DNA from: Ferruginibacter paludis
GTDB lineage: Bacteria > Bacteroidota > Bacteroidia > Chitinophagales > Chitinophagaceae
Direction of reading: 5' to 3'
DNA length: 64,000 bases
NCBI RefSeq assembly: GCF_030409685.1
Contig: NZ_JAUFQJ010000015.1
Location: 434,001-498,000 of the forward strand
Part shown: positions 1 to 8,155 of the stretch, in pieces
Position numbering within the stretch: the stretch's first letter is position 1
How the letters are laid out: each line of letters opens with the position of its first letter
The notes under the pieces: generated by a model
What the model was told of the DNA's origin: nothing
Databases searched by the model: none
What the model saw: only the letters and a program-made list of their open reading frames with translations
Program-made: the position numbers and the translations under genes

Positions 1-384
1 TCAATGAAAAAAGTAGCTGGTACATTGAAGCTGGATCAGGCGTTATACAGGGAACTGGAAGCATTTTCGAAATTTGGTGGCGACCTGGATGCGGCTACAA
101 AAAACGTAATTGATAAAGGTGCACGTAACGTGGAAATTTTGAAGCAATTGCAATATTCTCCAATGACTGTTGAAAAGCAGGTAGCTATCATTTACTTAGG
201 TACACAGGGGTTGATAAAAGACGTTGCTGTTAAAAATGTAAAAGCATTTGAAGAACATTTTTTAATGGAAATGGAAAGTACAATGCCTGAATTATTGGCT
301 GAATTTAAAAAAGGTAATTTGCCACAGGATGGCTTAAATAAAATGGGCGACCTTGCAAAAGGCTTGGCTGCTCAGTATAAATAA
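1..384 (+). CDS. atpA: F1 ATP synthase subunit alpha, C-terminal part (cut by window edge)
   Basis: The frame is open at base 1, so the gene begins outside the window. The visible 127 codons (from SMKKVAGTLKLDQAL) are the helical C-terminal domain of AtpA, which forms the alpha3beta3 catalytic head of the F1F0 ATP synthase on the cytoplasmic side of the inner membrane. The frame ends in TAA at 382-384 and a strong hairpin follows at 409-436. No gamma-subunit gene follows, so atpA is the last gene of its transcript here. The family assignment is clear from the sequence. Confidence 0.96.
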   Translation, partial: SMKKVAGTLKLDQALYRELEAFSKFGGDLDAATKNVIDKGARNVEILKQLQYSPMTVEKQVAIIYLGTQGLIKDVAVKNVKAFEEHFLMEMESTMPELLAEFKKGNLPQDGLNKMGDLAKGLAAQYK

Positions 385-408
385 CTGGCATAAAACTAAT
401 GAAATAAC

Positions 409-436
409 AAAAAGAGTTGCGAAGGCAACTCTTTTT
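409..436 (+). terminator. Rho-independent terminator of atpA
   Basis: Perfect 12-base inverted repeat, AAAAAGAGTTGC at 409-420 and GCAACTCTTTTT at 425-436, with the four-base loop GAAG. The A-run on one side and T-run on the other would let it work in both directions. It starts 24 bases after the atpA stop codon. Confidence 0.85.
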
Positions 437-454
437 GTTTGTAAGTCAAGGCTA

Positions 455-613
455 CTAATCACTGCCTTTTATACTGAAAACGATATTTTGCATATTTTCG
501 ACGAAAGGATTTGTTGATTTCATTTTCCTGTCTACCTTTACCAGAGAAATACGAATCGTACCCAGCCAGATCCCCCATCCTACACAATTACCACAAGAAA
601 AATTACCACACAT
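455..613 (-). CDS. Possible small cysteine-rich protein (52 aa), uncertain
   Basis: The minus strand carries an open frame of 52 codons with an ATG at 611-613 and a TAG at 455-457. The product begins MCGNFSCGNCVGWG and ends NIVFSIKGSD. It has three cysteines in the first ten residues, then a hydrophobic WGIWLGTIRI stretch and a basic middle. AAGAGG lies directly before the ATG, too close for a good ribosome binding site, and I see no clear promoter. An ORF of this length can arise by chance. I do not recognise a family. Without it, the stretch 437-759 holds only the leader of the next gene. Confidence 0.28.
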   Translation of the reverse strand: MCGNFSCGNCVGWGIWLGTIRISLVKVDRKMKSTNPFVENMQNIVFSIKGSD

Positions 614-759
614 CCTCTTTTTATTTTAGTTAATCAGCACCTGATTATTAGCTGTTTTATTTAGTCTGTAAAGATTAACGGCTAATCATCCGTGTAACCC
701 TATCCACTTATCTTTTGTATCTCCGCTTACAATTTTAGTTAATTCTAAACCTTAAAGAG

Positions 760-2394
760 ATGAAAAAGTTTTACACAATTATTTTAACTGTTATCAGCTT
801 ATACAGCTACCACATCACCAATGCTCAATGCACCGGTGTTAAAGGGCCTAACCTGTTAGGTGCAAAAGGAACGTTCAGTTCACCAGCCATCACAATTAAT
901 ACACATGCTTCCAACTGCGCTGAATCCGGTTCAAGTATATATAGTCCTGTTGAAAATGTAGGAAATGCATTAACCGGTTGTACTTCAGCCATCGGAAATT
1001 CTATTCCCTGCTCTGATTATAATTATACAGCTTCCAAGGACGGTTTGCTGCCTGAATTTACTTATTCAATTGTAAAGACAATTGGAAACAGCACCGGCGG
1101 TAATTGTTTAAAGGGCGATTGGAGAGGCTCGGAACACACCGGCGACGGCGGTTACTTTATGGTTGTTAATGGGGCTCCTAATACAACTTATAGCCCTATA
1201 TTTTATCAAATCAAACACATCCCTGTTTGTATTGGAACAACATATGAATTTTCAGCCTGGGTATTAAATGTATTGCCTGCTTCAAGCCCATCTGCAAATG
1301 CAGGTTCTGAACCAAATCTATCTTTTAAAGTAAATGGTACAATAATCGGCAACTCGGGAGCTATAGCTTATACCAATACACCAACCTGGGTAAAAGTTGG
1401 CGGTTCCTTTATAGCAACTACAAGTTTTGTTGATTTGCAGGTTGTAAACGCAACATCCGTTGCAAGCGGAAATGATTTGGGAATTGACGATATCTCAATC
1501 AATGTATGCCAGTCGCAGATAGCAGTAAATGCCCCTTCTTCTGTGATGGAAGGCAATGCTGTAACCGTTAATTATGTGGTTACTGACCCAACACATACTA
1601 ACACCTGGTATAAATTACAGAAAAGCACTAACGGCGGCGCCACTTTCAGTGACTTTGGTTCAGCCGCCCAGACTACATTTACCGGTAATACTTTTTCTTT
1701 ACCATTGTCTCTTGGTATTGTTAGTGCTAACATGAATGGGTTCAAATACAGGTTAATTGTTTCTCCTACAGAATCAGGTTTGACTGATCCGGTTTGTACT
1801 TATTTTAATGATTTTACCCTGATTGTTGCAACAGGCGGTGCATTACCGATCCAGTTAACTTCATTTACCGGAAGTTATTCAAATGGGCTGACTACTTTAA
1901 ACTGGCAAACAAGCCAGGAGCTGAACAGCGATCATTTTGAATTATTCAGAAGTTATGATGGTGCAGATTTTACAAGTGTTACAAAAATAAAAAGTGCAGG
2001 CACCAGCAACACAATTAAAAATTATAGTTTCCAGGATCATGCTTCGGGAAGCAACCATGTATACTATCGTTTAAAACAAGTAGATAAAGATGGTAAAGAA
2101 ACTTTTTCTTCAATCGTAAGCCTTTCAATGGGTGCAAGTACAGGTGCATATATTTTCCCTAATCCCTTCACAAACAATTTCACAGTTACTATTAATACTA
2201 CTAAAACAAACTTCGCAACTTTAAAAATTCAGAATACCTCAGGTCAGTTGGTTTACAGTAAAAATATTAACCTGAATAAGGGTAACAATTCACTCGTAAT
2301 TACTAATCTGCCATCTTCTTTGGGCTCAGGCATTTATTACGTAACAATTGTAAATGACGAAATCAATTACAATTCAAAATTGCAAAAATTATAA
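760..2394 (+). CDS. Exported protein with T9SS C-terminal sorting domain
   Basis: A 544-residue protein for the outer membrane or medium. It starts with a Sec signal peptide (about residues 1-22, ending ITNA before QC). Residues about 25-250 hold a beta-rich region with several cysteines, probably a jelly-roll or adhesin-like fold; I cannot name it. Residues about 360-455 (from ALPIQLTSFTG) form the Fn3-like segment common in Bacteroidota secreted proteins. The last 80 residues (YIFPNPFTNNFTV to the C-terminal LQKL) are a type A sorting domain, recognised by the type IX secretion system and removed during export. It stands alone between two terminators. No catalytic motif is visible, so adhesion or sugar binding is only a guess. 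Confidence 0.85.
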   Translation: MKKFYTIILTVISLYSYHITNAQCTGVKGPNLLGAKGTFSSPAITINTHASNCAESGSSIYSPVENVGNALTGCTSAIGNSIPCSDYNYTASKDGLLPEFTYSIVKTIGNSTGGNCLKGDWRGSEHTGDGGYFMVVNGAPNTTYSPIFYQIKHIPVCIGTTYEFSAWVLNVLPASSPSANAGSEPNLSFKVNGTIIGNSGAIAYTNTPTWVKVGGSFIATTSFVDLQVVNATSVASGNDLGIDDISINVCQSQIAVNAPSSVMEGNAVTVNYVVTDPTHTNTWYKLQKSTNGGATFSDFGSAAQTTFTGNTFSLPLSLGIVSANMNGFKYRLIVSPTESGLTDPVCTYFNDFTLIVATGGALPIQLTSFTGSYSNGLTTLNWQTSQELNSDHFELFRSYDGADFTSVTKIKSAGTSNTIKNYSFQDHASGSNHVYYRLKQVDKDGKETFSSIVSLSMGASTGAYIFPNPFTNNFTVTINTTKTNFATLKIQNTSGQLVYSKNINLNKGNNSLVITNLPSSLGSGIYYVTIVNDEINYNSKLQKL

Positions 2395-2413
2395 GCTTTT
2401 TATAAAGTAATTA

Positions 2414-2447
2414 AACAAAAGGCAGCTGTAAAAGGTTGCCTTTTGTT
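2414..2447 (+). terminator. Rho-independent terminator after the T9SS protein gene
   Basis: Perfect 11-base stem AACAAAAGGCA (2414-2424) and TGCCTTTTGTT (2437-2447) with a 12-base loop, 19 bases after the stop codon. The stem itself supplies the T-run. Confidence 0.75.
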
Positions 2448-2492
2448 ATTTATTCAATATGCTGTAACTTTTCAATATAAATCAATTGAGGT

Positions 2493-3188
2493 ATGACAAT
2501 AGGCATTATTGCAATATCACTGCTTTTTATGTTAATCGGGATGATGGTGCAATTTCAGTTGAAAAGTAAGTTTACTGAATACGGCAAAGTAGCTACCAGC
2601 AGTGGTTTGAGCGGAAAGGAAATAGCAGAAAAAATGTTAAGGGACAATGGCATTTATGATGTACAGGTGATTTCTGTTGATGGCTTCTTGTCTGACCATT
2701 ACGATCCGGTAAAAAAAACGGTTAACCTGAGTGCTGATGTTTTTGAAGGCAGAAATATATCTGCAGCGGCTGTTGCTGCGCATGAATGTGGCCACGCAGT
2801 ACAACATGCAACAGCCTATTCTATGCTTATGCTAAGGAGTAAACTGGTACCCGTAACACAAATAAGCACTACACTTTCCCAATGGATTATTCTGGCAGGT
2901 TTAGGCGTGATGGGTTTTGGTGGCGGAAGTCAGACTATTTTATTAATAGGGATTCTTTTATTTGCGGTAACCACCTTATTTACAATTGTAACGCTCCCTG
3001 TTGAATTTGATGCCTCTGCAAGAGCATTAAAATGGCTGGAAGGAACAAATCTTGCTACATCTGTTGAGCATGATAAAGCAAAGGATGCATTGAAATGGGC
3101 CGCTCTGACTTATGTGGTGGCAGCAGTTTCATCAGTTGCAATGCTGGCGTATTATATCATGATTTATTCAGGCAGAAACAGGGATTAA
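2493..3188 (+). CDS. Membrane zinc metallopeptidase, YugP family
   Basis: A 231-residue inner-membrane protein with the zinc peptidase motif HECGH at residues 97-101 and a likely third ligand, Glu171, in PVEFDASARA. A hydrophobic N-terminal helix (1-18) and helices at about 128-142, 148-170 and 208-225 place it in the membrane. Order and length fit the YugP/Zn_peptidase_2 family (PF04298), whose substrates are unknown. A leucine-poor, charged segment (25-95) precedes the active site. It is transcribed alone, converging on rng. The family is confident; the physiological role is not known. Confidence 0.88.
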   Translation: MTIGIIAISLLFMLIGMMVQFQLKSKFTEYGKVATSSGLSGKEIAEKMLRDNGIYDVQVISVDGFLSDHYDPVKKTVNLSADVFEGRNISAAAVAAHECGHAVQHATAYSMLMLRSKLVPVTQISTTLSQWIILAGLGVMGFGGGSQTILLIGILLFAVTTLFTIVTLPVEFDASARALKWLEGTNLATSVEHDKAKDALKWAALTYVVAAVSSVAMLAYYIMIYSGRNRD

Positions 3189-3200
3189 GCAATTAAATTT

Positions 3201-3220
3201 GATCAGACGCAAAGCTGATC
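3201..3220 (-). terminator. Weak hairpin between convergent genes
   Basis: GATCAG (3201-3206) and CTGATC (3215-3220) form a six-base stem with an eight-base loop, lying between the stops of the zinc peptidase and rng. On the minus strand it is followed by AAATTT, a poor U-tract, so it is only a possible rng terminator. Confidence 0.3.
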
Positions 3221-3259
3221 GGATAGACTTAGTTAAAGTTGAAAAGCTGGAAGAAGGCA

Positions 3260-4807
3260 TTATAATTTAATCTCTTCATCGCTGTCATCAAAAAAGCGAA
3301 ACTCAGTTAAATGATAAGTTGACTTTGAAACTACCTTAATTTTTTGCTTGTATTTCCAGCTCCATTTTCTGCGTTTGGAAATTATACCACTGGTGAGGAA
3401 TGTATACAAAATAGGATTTACCTCAATGGTAAGTCCCTTGTGATTTTGCATTATTAAGTAGCTGAGGTTCTTTTCAATTTCATCTTCCAGTATCAATGTA
3501 GATGAAATCTTTCCACTTCCATTGCAGCTGGGGCAAATTTCTGAAGTATTGATGTTCATTTCCGGCTTCATGCGCTGCCGGGTAATTTGCATCAAACCAA
3601 ATTTACTGATTGGTAAAACAGCGTGTTTTGCACGATCTGTTTTCATAAATACTTCCATTGAATCAGCAAGGCGCTTTTTATTTTCCATCAATTTCATATC
3701 AATGAAATCAACTACTATAATACCGCCTAAATCCCTTAAACGAAGCTGTCTTGCAATTTCTTCTGCAGCTTCCAGGTTGGTTTCCAAAGCGTTTTGTTCC
3801 TGGTTATTGCTTACGCTTTTATAGCCACTGTTTACATCAATTACATGTAAAGCTTCTGTGTGCTCAATGATGAGGTATGCACCACTTGGCAGGTTAACAG
3901 TTTTGCCAAAAGCAGCCTTTACCTGCTTTGTAATACCAAAGCTATCAAATATGGGGGAACCATTGTTATAAAAAGTCACGATGTCGGCCTTTTCAGGAGC
4001 AATGCGCTGAATGTAACTTTTAGTTTCTGCAAAAATGGTTTTATCATTTACCACAATGCGGTTGAAGTCTTCATTCAGTAAATCACGCAACATACTGTTG
4101 GCTTTGCCCTGTTCACTTAATATTTTTGAAGGAGGGGTAGCATCTTTAAGATTGGCCTGTATTGTTTGCCATGTTTTTACCAGGGATAACAGATCTTCAT
4201 GTAGTTCAGCAGTATGCTTACCTTCTGCCGCTGTACGAACGATGACACCAAAATTTTTGGGCTTAATCGCTTCTATAATTTTCTGAAGTCTTTTTCTTTC
4301 ATCGCTTGAATGAATTTTACGCGATACCGCAATAATATCATTGAAGGGTGTAATCACAACAAAACGGCCTGGTAAAGATAATTCACAACTAAGGCGCGGA
4401 CCTTTTGCTGCTATGGGTTCTTTTAAAATCTGTACCAATATATTAGGCCTTCCACTTAATACTTCCGCAATTTTACCTGTCTTTACAATTTCAGGCTCAA
4501 CTGAAAATCTACCAAAATCAAGACCAGCTTCGGTTTTATCGTTGATGGCTACATTGGTAAATTTTAATATCGATTTTACGTAGGGGCTTAAATCAGTGTA
4601 ATGTAAAAAGGCGTCTTTTTCAAAACCTACATCTATAAAGGCAGCATTTAATCCGGGGATTAATTTCTTAACTTTTCCAAGATATAAGTCTCCCACAGCA
4701 AAGTTGGCATCAGCTTTTTCATTGTGCAACTCCACCAGTTTTTTATCTTCCAGCAAGGCTATTTCTACGCCCTGTGGTGCAGCATTTATAATTAATTCCT
4801 TTGTCAA
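3260..4807 (-). CDS. rng: Ribonuclease G/E
   Basis: A 515-residue endoribonuclease of the RNase E/G family that processes rRNA precursors and starts mRNA decay in the cytoplasm. Residues about 37-125 hold the S1 RNA-binding domain (FAVGDLYLGKV onward). The catalytic metal-binding aspartates are visible in HVIDVNSG (Asp324) and VVDFIDM (Asp367). The zinc-link motif CPSC at 425-428 is present, as needed for dimer formation. It lacks the long C-terminal scaffold arm of E. coli RNase E, so it is the short RNase G-like form normal in Bacteroidota. It lies downstream of the 29-residue ribosomal protein and the TPR gene on the same strand. Confidence 0.95.
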   Translation of the reverse strand: MTKELIINAAPQGVEIALLEDKKLVELHNEKADANFAVGDLYLGKVKKLIPGLNAAFIDVGFEKDAFLHYTDLSPYVKSILKFTNVAINDKTEAGLDFGRFSVEPEIVKTGKIAEVLSGRPNILVQILKEPIAAKGPRLSCELSLPGRFVVITPFNDIIAVSRKIHSSDERKRLQKIIEAIKPKNFGVIVRTAAEGKHTAELHEDLLSLVKTWQTIQANLKDATPPSKILSEQGKANSMLRDLLNEDFNRIVVNDKTIFAETKSYIQRIAPEKADIVTFYNNGSPIFDSFGITKQVKAAFGKTVNLPSGAYLIIEHTEALHVIDVNSGYKSVSNNQEQNALETNLEAAEEIARQLRLRDLGGIIVVDFIDMKLMENKKRLADSMEVFMKTDRAKHAVLPISKFGLMQITRQRMKPEMNINTSEICPSCNGSGKISSTLILEDEIEKNLSYLIMQNHKGLTIEVNPILYTFLTSGIISKRRKWSWKYKQKIKVVSKSTYHLTEFRFFDDSDEEIKL

Positions 4808-4952
4808 AAAAACACATTTAAGTAGCTACGAGTACATCACACGGAAGGATAATGTACAGCAATATTTTTATGATTTACCGATAGGGCAAGCATAAAAATA
4901 TTGCTGATAAACAGGTGCCGGCGGAGATGCCGTCACGAGGTATAAAAAGACA

Positions 4953-5042
4953 CTATTTCTTTTTATGACGATTCTTTCTTAAACGTTTTTTACGCTTGTG
5001 CGTTGCAATTTTATGACGTTTTCTTTTTTTACCACAAGGCAT
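4953..5042 (-). CDS. 29-residue AURKAIP1/COX24-type small ribosomal protein (bS22-like)
   Basis: A tiny basic ORF read from ATG at 5040-5042 to TAG at 4953-4955. The protein starts MPCGKKRKRHKIATHK and ends RKNRHKKK; more than half of its residues are Lys, Arg or His. This is the pattern of the AURKAIP1/COX24 domain (PF08213), related to mycobacterial bS22 and mitochondrial mS38, which bind rRNA in the small subunit. Bacteroidota carry such an ORF near rng and HU, as here. It is easily missed because of its length. Function in this organism is inferred from the family. Confidence 0.85.
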   Translation of the reverse strand: MPCGKKRKRHKIATHKRKKRLRKNRHKKK

Positions 5043-5135
5043 AATAAGTCTTTTTTTGTTGAATAATAATTTTATGTATGCTCGAAATTTAATCCCGATA
5101 TCTTAATAATCGAAAATAAATTTCGATGTACTTTT

Positions 5136-5990
5136 TTACTTTAGCATTTTTATACGCTCATCTACTGCTTTGGTATAAGCCGGATCATTGACCATCTTTT
5201 TACTTACTTCATACCATTTTAAAGCGTTTGTCTTATCGCCTTTACCTGCGTAAGCATCTGCCAGCCATGAAATGGCTTCTATATTGCCAGGCTCCGTTTT
5301 AATAACGGTTAGTAAACGGTCAACGGCTTTATCGTATTGTGAAGAAATAACACCGCCAATACCCAGCACCAGTTGTGCTTCCATATTAGCAGAATCTTTT
5401 TTAACAACCTGCAAAAGTTGCTGTATCCCCTTCATGGTTGATTGTGCATCGCCAGCCATTCCTTTACCAAAAACATAACAACTTCCAAGCTCTACCTGCA
5501 AGCTGTCGTTATTAGGATTTAAATCAATTGCCTTTTCAAATAAACTAATCGCCTGTTCTGCTTTCCAGCCCCTTTTCGCATTATCTTCCTCGTTACGCAG
5601 GTCTTTTAAAGTCAGTCGGGCGGCAAAGGTGAGGTTTTTTTCAGAATTTACCAACTTAGCAGCTTCTGCAGTGTAAAAAATATAAAAATCATTTTGATGA
5701 ACCGAGTCTTTCCAAAATGAAGCCAACTGGTTATTTAACTTGATTTGCTGGTCTTTTACATCGCCTCTTTTCACACTATTTTCAAGATTGTTTAGATAGT
5801 TTTGCTGGTATACAGGCAACTTTTGCCTTGCGGCCTGCAGGTAATTGTTCCAGTTAAAAAGAGGGACTGACGATGCTGCAGGACCGGGCATGCCAGTATT
5901 TTCTTTTTTGGTAACGGTTGTACCAAAAAAGAATAACGAAGCTATCAGTACAATGCCTGCGCCTGTAAGAATAAGTTGCTGTCTTTTCAC
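5136..5990 (-). CDS. Membrane-anchored TPR protein
   Basis: A 284-residue protein with an N-terminal membrane anchor (residues about 5-24, ILTGAGIVLIASLFFFG) and tetratricopeptide repeats from about residue 130 to the end, for example AISLFEKAIDLNPNNDSLQVELGSCY. The body should lie in the periplasm. TPR arrays bind partner proteins; no enzymatic motif is present. It sits between the HU-type gene (29 bases upstream) and the bS22-like gene on the same strand, an arrangement I associate with Bacteroidota housekeeping loci. Its partner is unknown. Confidence 0.8.
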   Translation of the reverse strand: MKRQQLILTGAGIVLIASLFFFGTTVTKKENTGMPGPAASSVPLFNWNNYLQAARQKLPVYQQNYLNNLENSVKRGDVKDQQIKLNNQLASFWKDSVHQNDFYIFYTAEAAKLVNSEKNLTFAARLTLKDLRNEEDNAKRGWKAEQAISLFEKAIDLNPNNDSLQVELGSCYVFGKGMAGDAQSTMKGIQQLLQVVKKDSANMEAQLVLGIGGVISSQYDKAVDRLLTVIKTEPGNIEAISWLADAYAGKGDKTNALKWYEVSKKMVNDPAYTKAVDERIKMLK

Positions 5991-6019
5991 GGAGAAAAAT
6001 ATTGAGGCGCAAAGGTAAG

Positions 6020-6325
6020 CTATACGGAGGGTTCGTTATCGGGCAAATTTTTATTTTTTACCTCCTGCACAAATTCTTTTGCAGGTTTAAAAGCGGGGAT
6101 ATAATGCTCGGGAATTTCTACGGCAATATTTTTCTTTATGTTACGCCCTATTTTTGCTGCTCTTTTTTTTGTAATAAAACTGCCAAAGCCACGGATATAA
6201 ATATTTTCTCCTGCAATCAGGGACAACTTTATTTCCTTAAACATTGTTTCCAGCGTTACCATCACGTCCACTTTTGGAATTCCTGTTTTATCAGAAATTT
6301 CGGAAATAAGATCTGCTTTTCTCAT
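6020..6325 (-). CDS. HU/IHF-family DNA-binding protein
   Basis: A 101-residue histone-like protein. The N-terminal helices (MRKADLISEISDKTGI) and the beta-arm entry IRGFGSFITKKRAAKIGRN match the HU/IHF family, which dimerises and bends DNA. The tail after residue 85 (VQEVKNKNLPDNEPSV) is short and acidic. The gene heads a minus-strand group with the TPR gene, the bS22-like gene and rng, and diverges from mutY across about 210 bases. The start ATG at 6323-6325 is the only sensible one. HU and IHF cannot be separated from the sequence. Confidence 0.92.
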   Translation of the reverse strand: MRKADLISEISDKTGIPKVDVMVTLETMFKEIKLSLIAGENIYIRGFGSFITKKRAAKIGRNIKKNIAVEIPEHYIPAFKPAKEFVQEVKNKNLPDNEPSV

Positions 6326-6536
6326 GTTGATAATATTTTTGTAAATAGCTATCTATCAGAAAGATAGCACATTAAATTGTAAAAAACAATACTAAAAACT
6401 GATAATCAGGTAATATTAATAATTTTCAAAGCTACAATTTTTTTTAAAAAGGCATGCAACGTACTGATATTTAATATTATAACTTCTAGATTAAAAATAG
6501 TTAGTTTCCCCCGAAAATGAATCAAATTTGACAATA

Positions 6537-7622
6537 ATGACAATTACAGGACACAACCACTTTTTTGTAAAGCACCTTTTAGAATGGAACCGGCAGCAGA
6601 ACACCAGACAGATGCCATGGAAAGGGGAAAAAGATCCATATAAAATATGGCTCAGTGAAATAATTCTTCAACAGACAAGAGTAGACCAGGGACTGGAATA
6701 TTACAATCGTTTTATCGCTACATTTCCGGATGTGCATCAATTGGCCGCAGCTCCTGAGACAACCGTATTTAAACTTTGGGAAGGGCTGGGGTATTATACG
6801 CGTTGTAAAAATATCATCGCTACGGCAAAATTTATTTCTCAGCAATTGAACGGTCAATTTCCTGATCAATATGAAGCAATATTACAGTTGAAAGGCATCG
6901 GCCCTTATACTGCAGCTGCAATTGCGTCTTTCGCATTCAACCTGCCACATGCAGTAGTTGATGGCAACGTGTTTAGAGTATTAGCCCGCTACTTTGGCAT
7001 TGCAACAGCCACAGATAGTTTACAGGGGAAGCTGCAATTTACCTTATTGGCAAATGAATTACTTGATAAACAGCAGCCCGGCATTTACAACCAGGCGCTG
7101 ATGGATTTTGGAGCGGTTATATGCAAGCCGCAACTTCCTCTATGTGCAACATGTGTTCTTAAAAATAAATGCGTTGCCTATACCGATGACCAGGTAAACC
7201 AGCTTCCAGTGAAGGAAAAAAAGATTAAAAAAACTACAAGGTGGTTTTACTACCTGGTGGTGGAGTACAAGAATAAACTGTATGTAAGAAAACGCGCCGC
7301 AAAGGATATATGGGAAAACTTATATGAATTTATTCTGATAGAGGATGATAAACCTGTACAGCCGGAAAAAATAGCCGGGTTACAAAAAGTAAAAGAAATA
7401 TTCAAGTCGGTTAGTTTTGAGATTATCCAGATATCCCCGGTATATAAACAACTGCTAACTCATCAAACAATTCAGGGGCAGTTTATAAAGGTTATAATTG
7501 AAAAAAAACTGGCGGTGGACGACTATAAACTTTTTACGGCTGAAGAAATAAACACCCTTCCATTTCCGAAATTTATAACAGCCTATTTGAAAGATAAAAA
7601 TGTATCTTTAAATTTGTTTTAG
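6537..7622 (+). CDS. mutY: A/G-specific adenine glycosylase
   Basis: MutY removes adenine mispaired with 8-oxoguanine during base-excision repair. The 361-residue product shows the catalytic Glu41 in SEIILQQT, the helix-hairpin-helix LKGIGPYTA (118-126), catalytic Asp142 in VVDGNV and the [4Fe-4S] ligands Cys196, Cys203, Cys206 and Cys212 (C-x6-C-x2-C-x5-C). The C-terminal region (230-361) matches the NUDIX-like domain that reads 8-oxoG. I chose ATG 6537 over a TTG nine bases upstream (6528). It opens the conserved Bacteroidota run mutY-ssb-gldE-gldD. Confidence 0.95.
   Translation: MTITGHNHFFVKHLLEWNRQQNTRQMPWKGEKDPYKIWLSEIILQQTRVDQGLEYYNRFIATFPDVHQLAAAPETTVFKLWEGLGYYTRCKNIIATAKFISQQLNGQFPDQYEAILQLKGIGPYTAAAIASFAFNLPHAVVDGNVFRVLARYFGIATATDSLQGKLQFTLLANELLDKQQPGIYNQALMDFGAVICKPQLPLCATCVLKNKCVAYTDDQVNQLPVKEKKIKKTTRWFYYLVVEYKNKLYVRKRAAKDIWENLYEFILIEDDKPVQPEKIAGLQKVKEIFKSVSFEIIQISPVYKQLLTHQTIQGQFIKVIIEKKLAVDDYKLFTAEEINTLPFPKFITAYLKDKNVSLNLF
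7586..7616 (+). promoter_or_regulatory. Bacteroidota-type promoter of ssb
   Basis: TTTG at 7586-7589, a 19-base spacer and TAAATTTG at 7609-7616 match the Bacteroidota sigma consensus TTTG/TAnnTTTG exactly. It lies inside the last codons of mutY and gives ssb its own transcript with a leader of about 40 bases. Confidence 0.7.
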
Positions 7623-7662
7623 AGTAGTAAGCAGTAAGACTTAACAGATTAAAGTTAACAAC

Positions 7663-8091
7663 ATGAGAGGGGTAAACAGGGTAGTGTTAATTGGCAATTT
7701 AGGGAAGGACCCAGATATGCAATTTCTGGAAGGCAATATTGGCGTAGCTAAGTTTTCACTGGCTACTACTGAAACTTATAAAGACAGAAGCGGAAAACTT
7801 ATTTCGCAAACAGAATGGCATACCGTGGTACTGTGGCGGGGATTAGCCGAACTGGCACAAAAATATTTACACAAAGGAAGTTTGGTTTATATAGAAGGTC
7901 GCCTTAAAACCCGGAGTTGGGAAGATAAAGAAGGCAATAAAAAATTTGCAACTGAAATAGTGGGCGATAATCTTATCATGCTGGATAAGCGCCATGATGG
8001 AAGTGCTGCAATGGGGAACATTGATGGAATGGAAGGGCTTGAAGGCGATATACCGCCAATAGACGATGGCCCGGAGAGGCTGCCTTTTTAA
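7663..8091 (+). CDS. ssb: Single-stranded DNA-binding protein
   Basis: A 142-residue SSB. The OB-fold begins MRGVNRVVLIGNLGKDPDMQ and continues through TEWHTVVLWRGLAELAQKYL and SLVYIEGRLKTRSW, the standard SSB core (residues 1-108). The acidic C-terminal tail ends DDGPERLPF, the PF-type tip that docks replication and repair enzymes. It protects ssDNA during replication, recombination and repair as a tetramer. It has its own promoter at 7586-7616 inside mutY and is followed by gldE. Confidence 0.96.
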   Translation: MRGVNRVVLIGNLGKDPDMQFLEGNIGVAKFSLATTETYKDRSGKLISQTEWHTVVLWRGLAELAQKYLHKGSLVYIEGRLKTRSWEDKEGNKKFATEIVGDNLIMLDKRHDGSAAMGNIDGMEGLEGDIPPIDDGPERLPF

Positions 8092-8099
8092 TTACAGTG

Positions 8100-8125
8100 C
8101 TGCAACAGCCAGTTAATTGTTGCAG
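8100..8125 (+). terminator. Hairpin after ssb
   Basis: Eight-base stem CTGCAACA (8100-8107) and TGTTGCAG (8118-8125), followed by TTAAATATTTTTC. The U-tract is interrupted, so it may attenuate rather than stop transcription into gldE. Confidence 0.4.
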
Positions 8126-8155
8126 TTAAATATTTTTCATTAAAATTGAATCATT

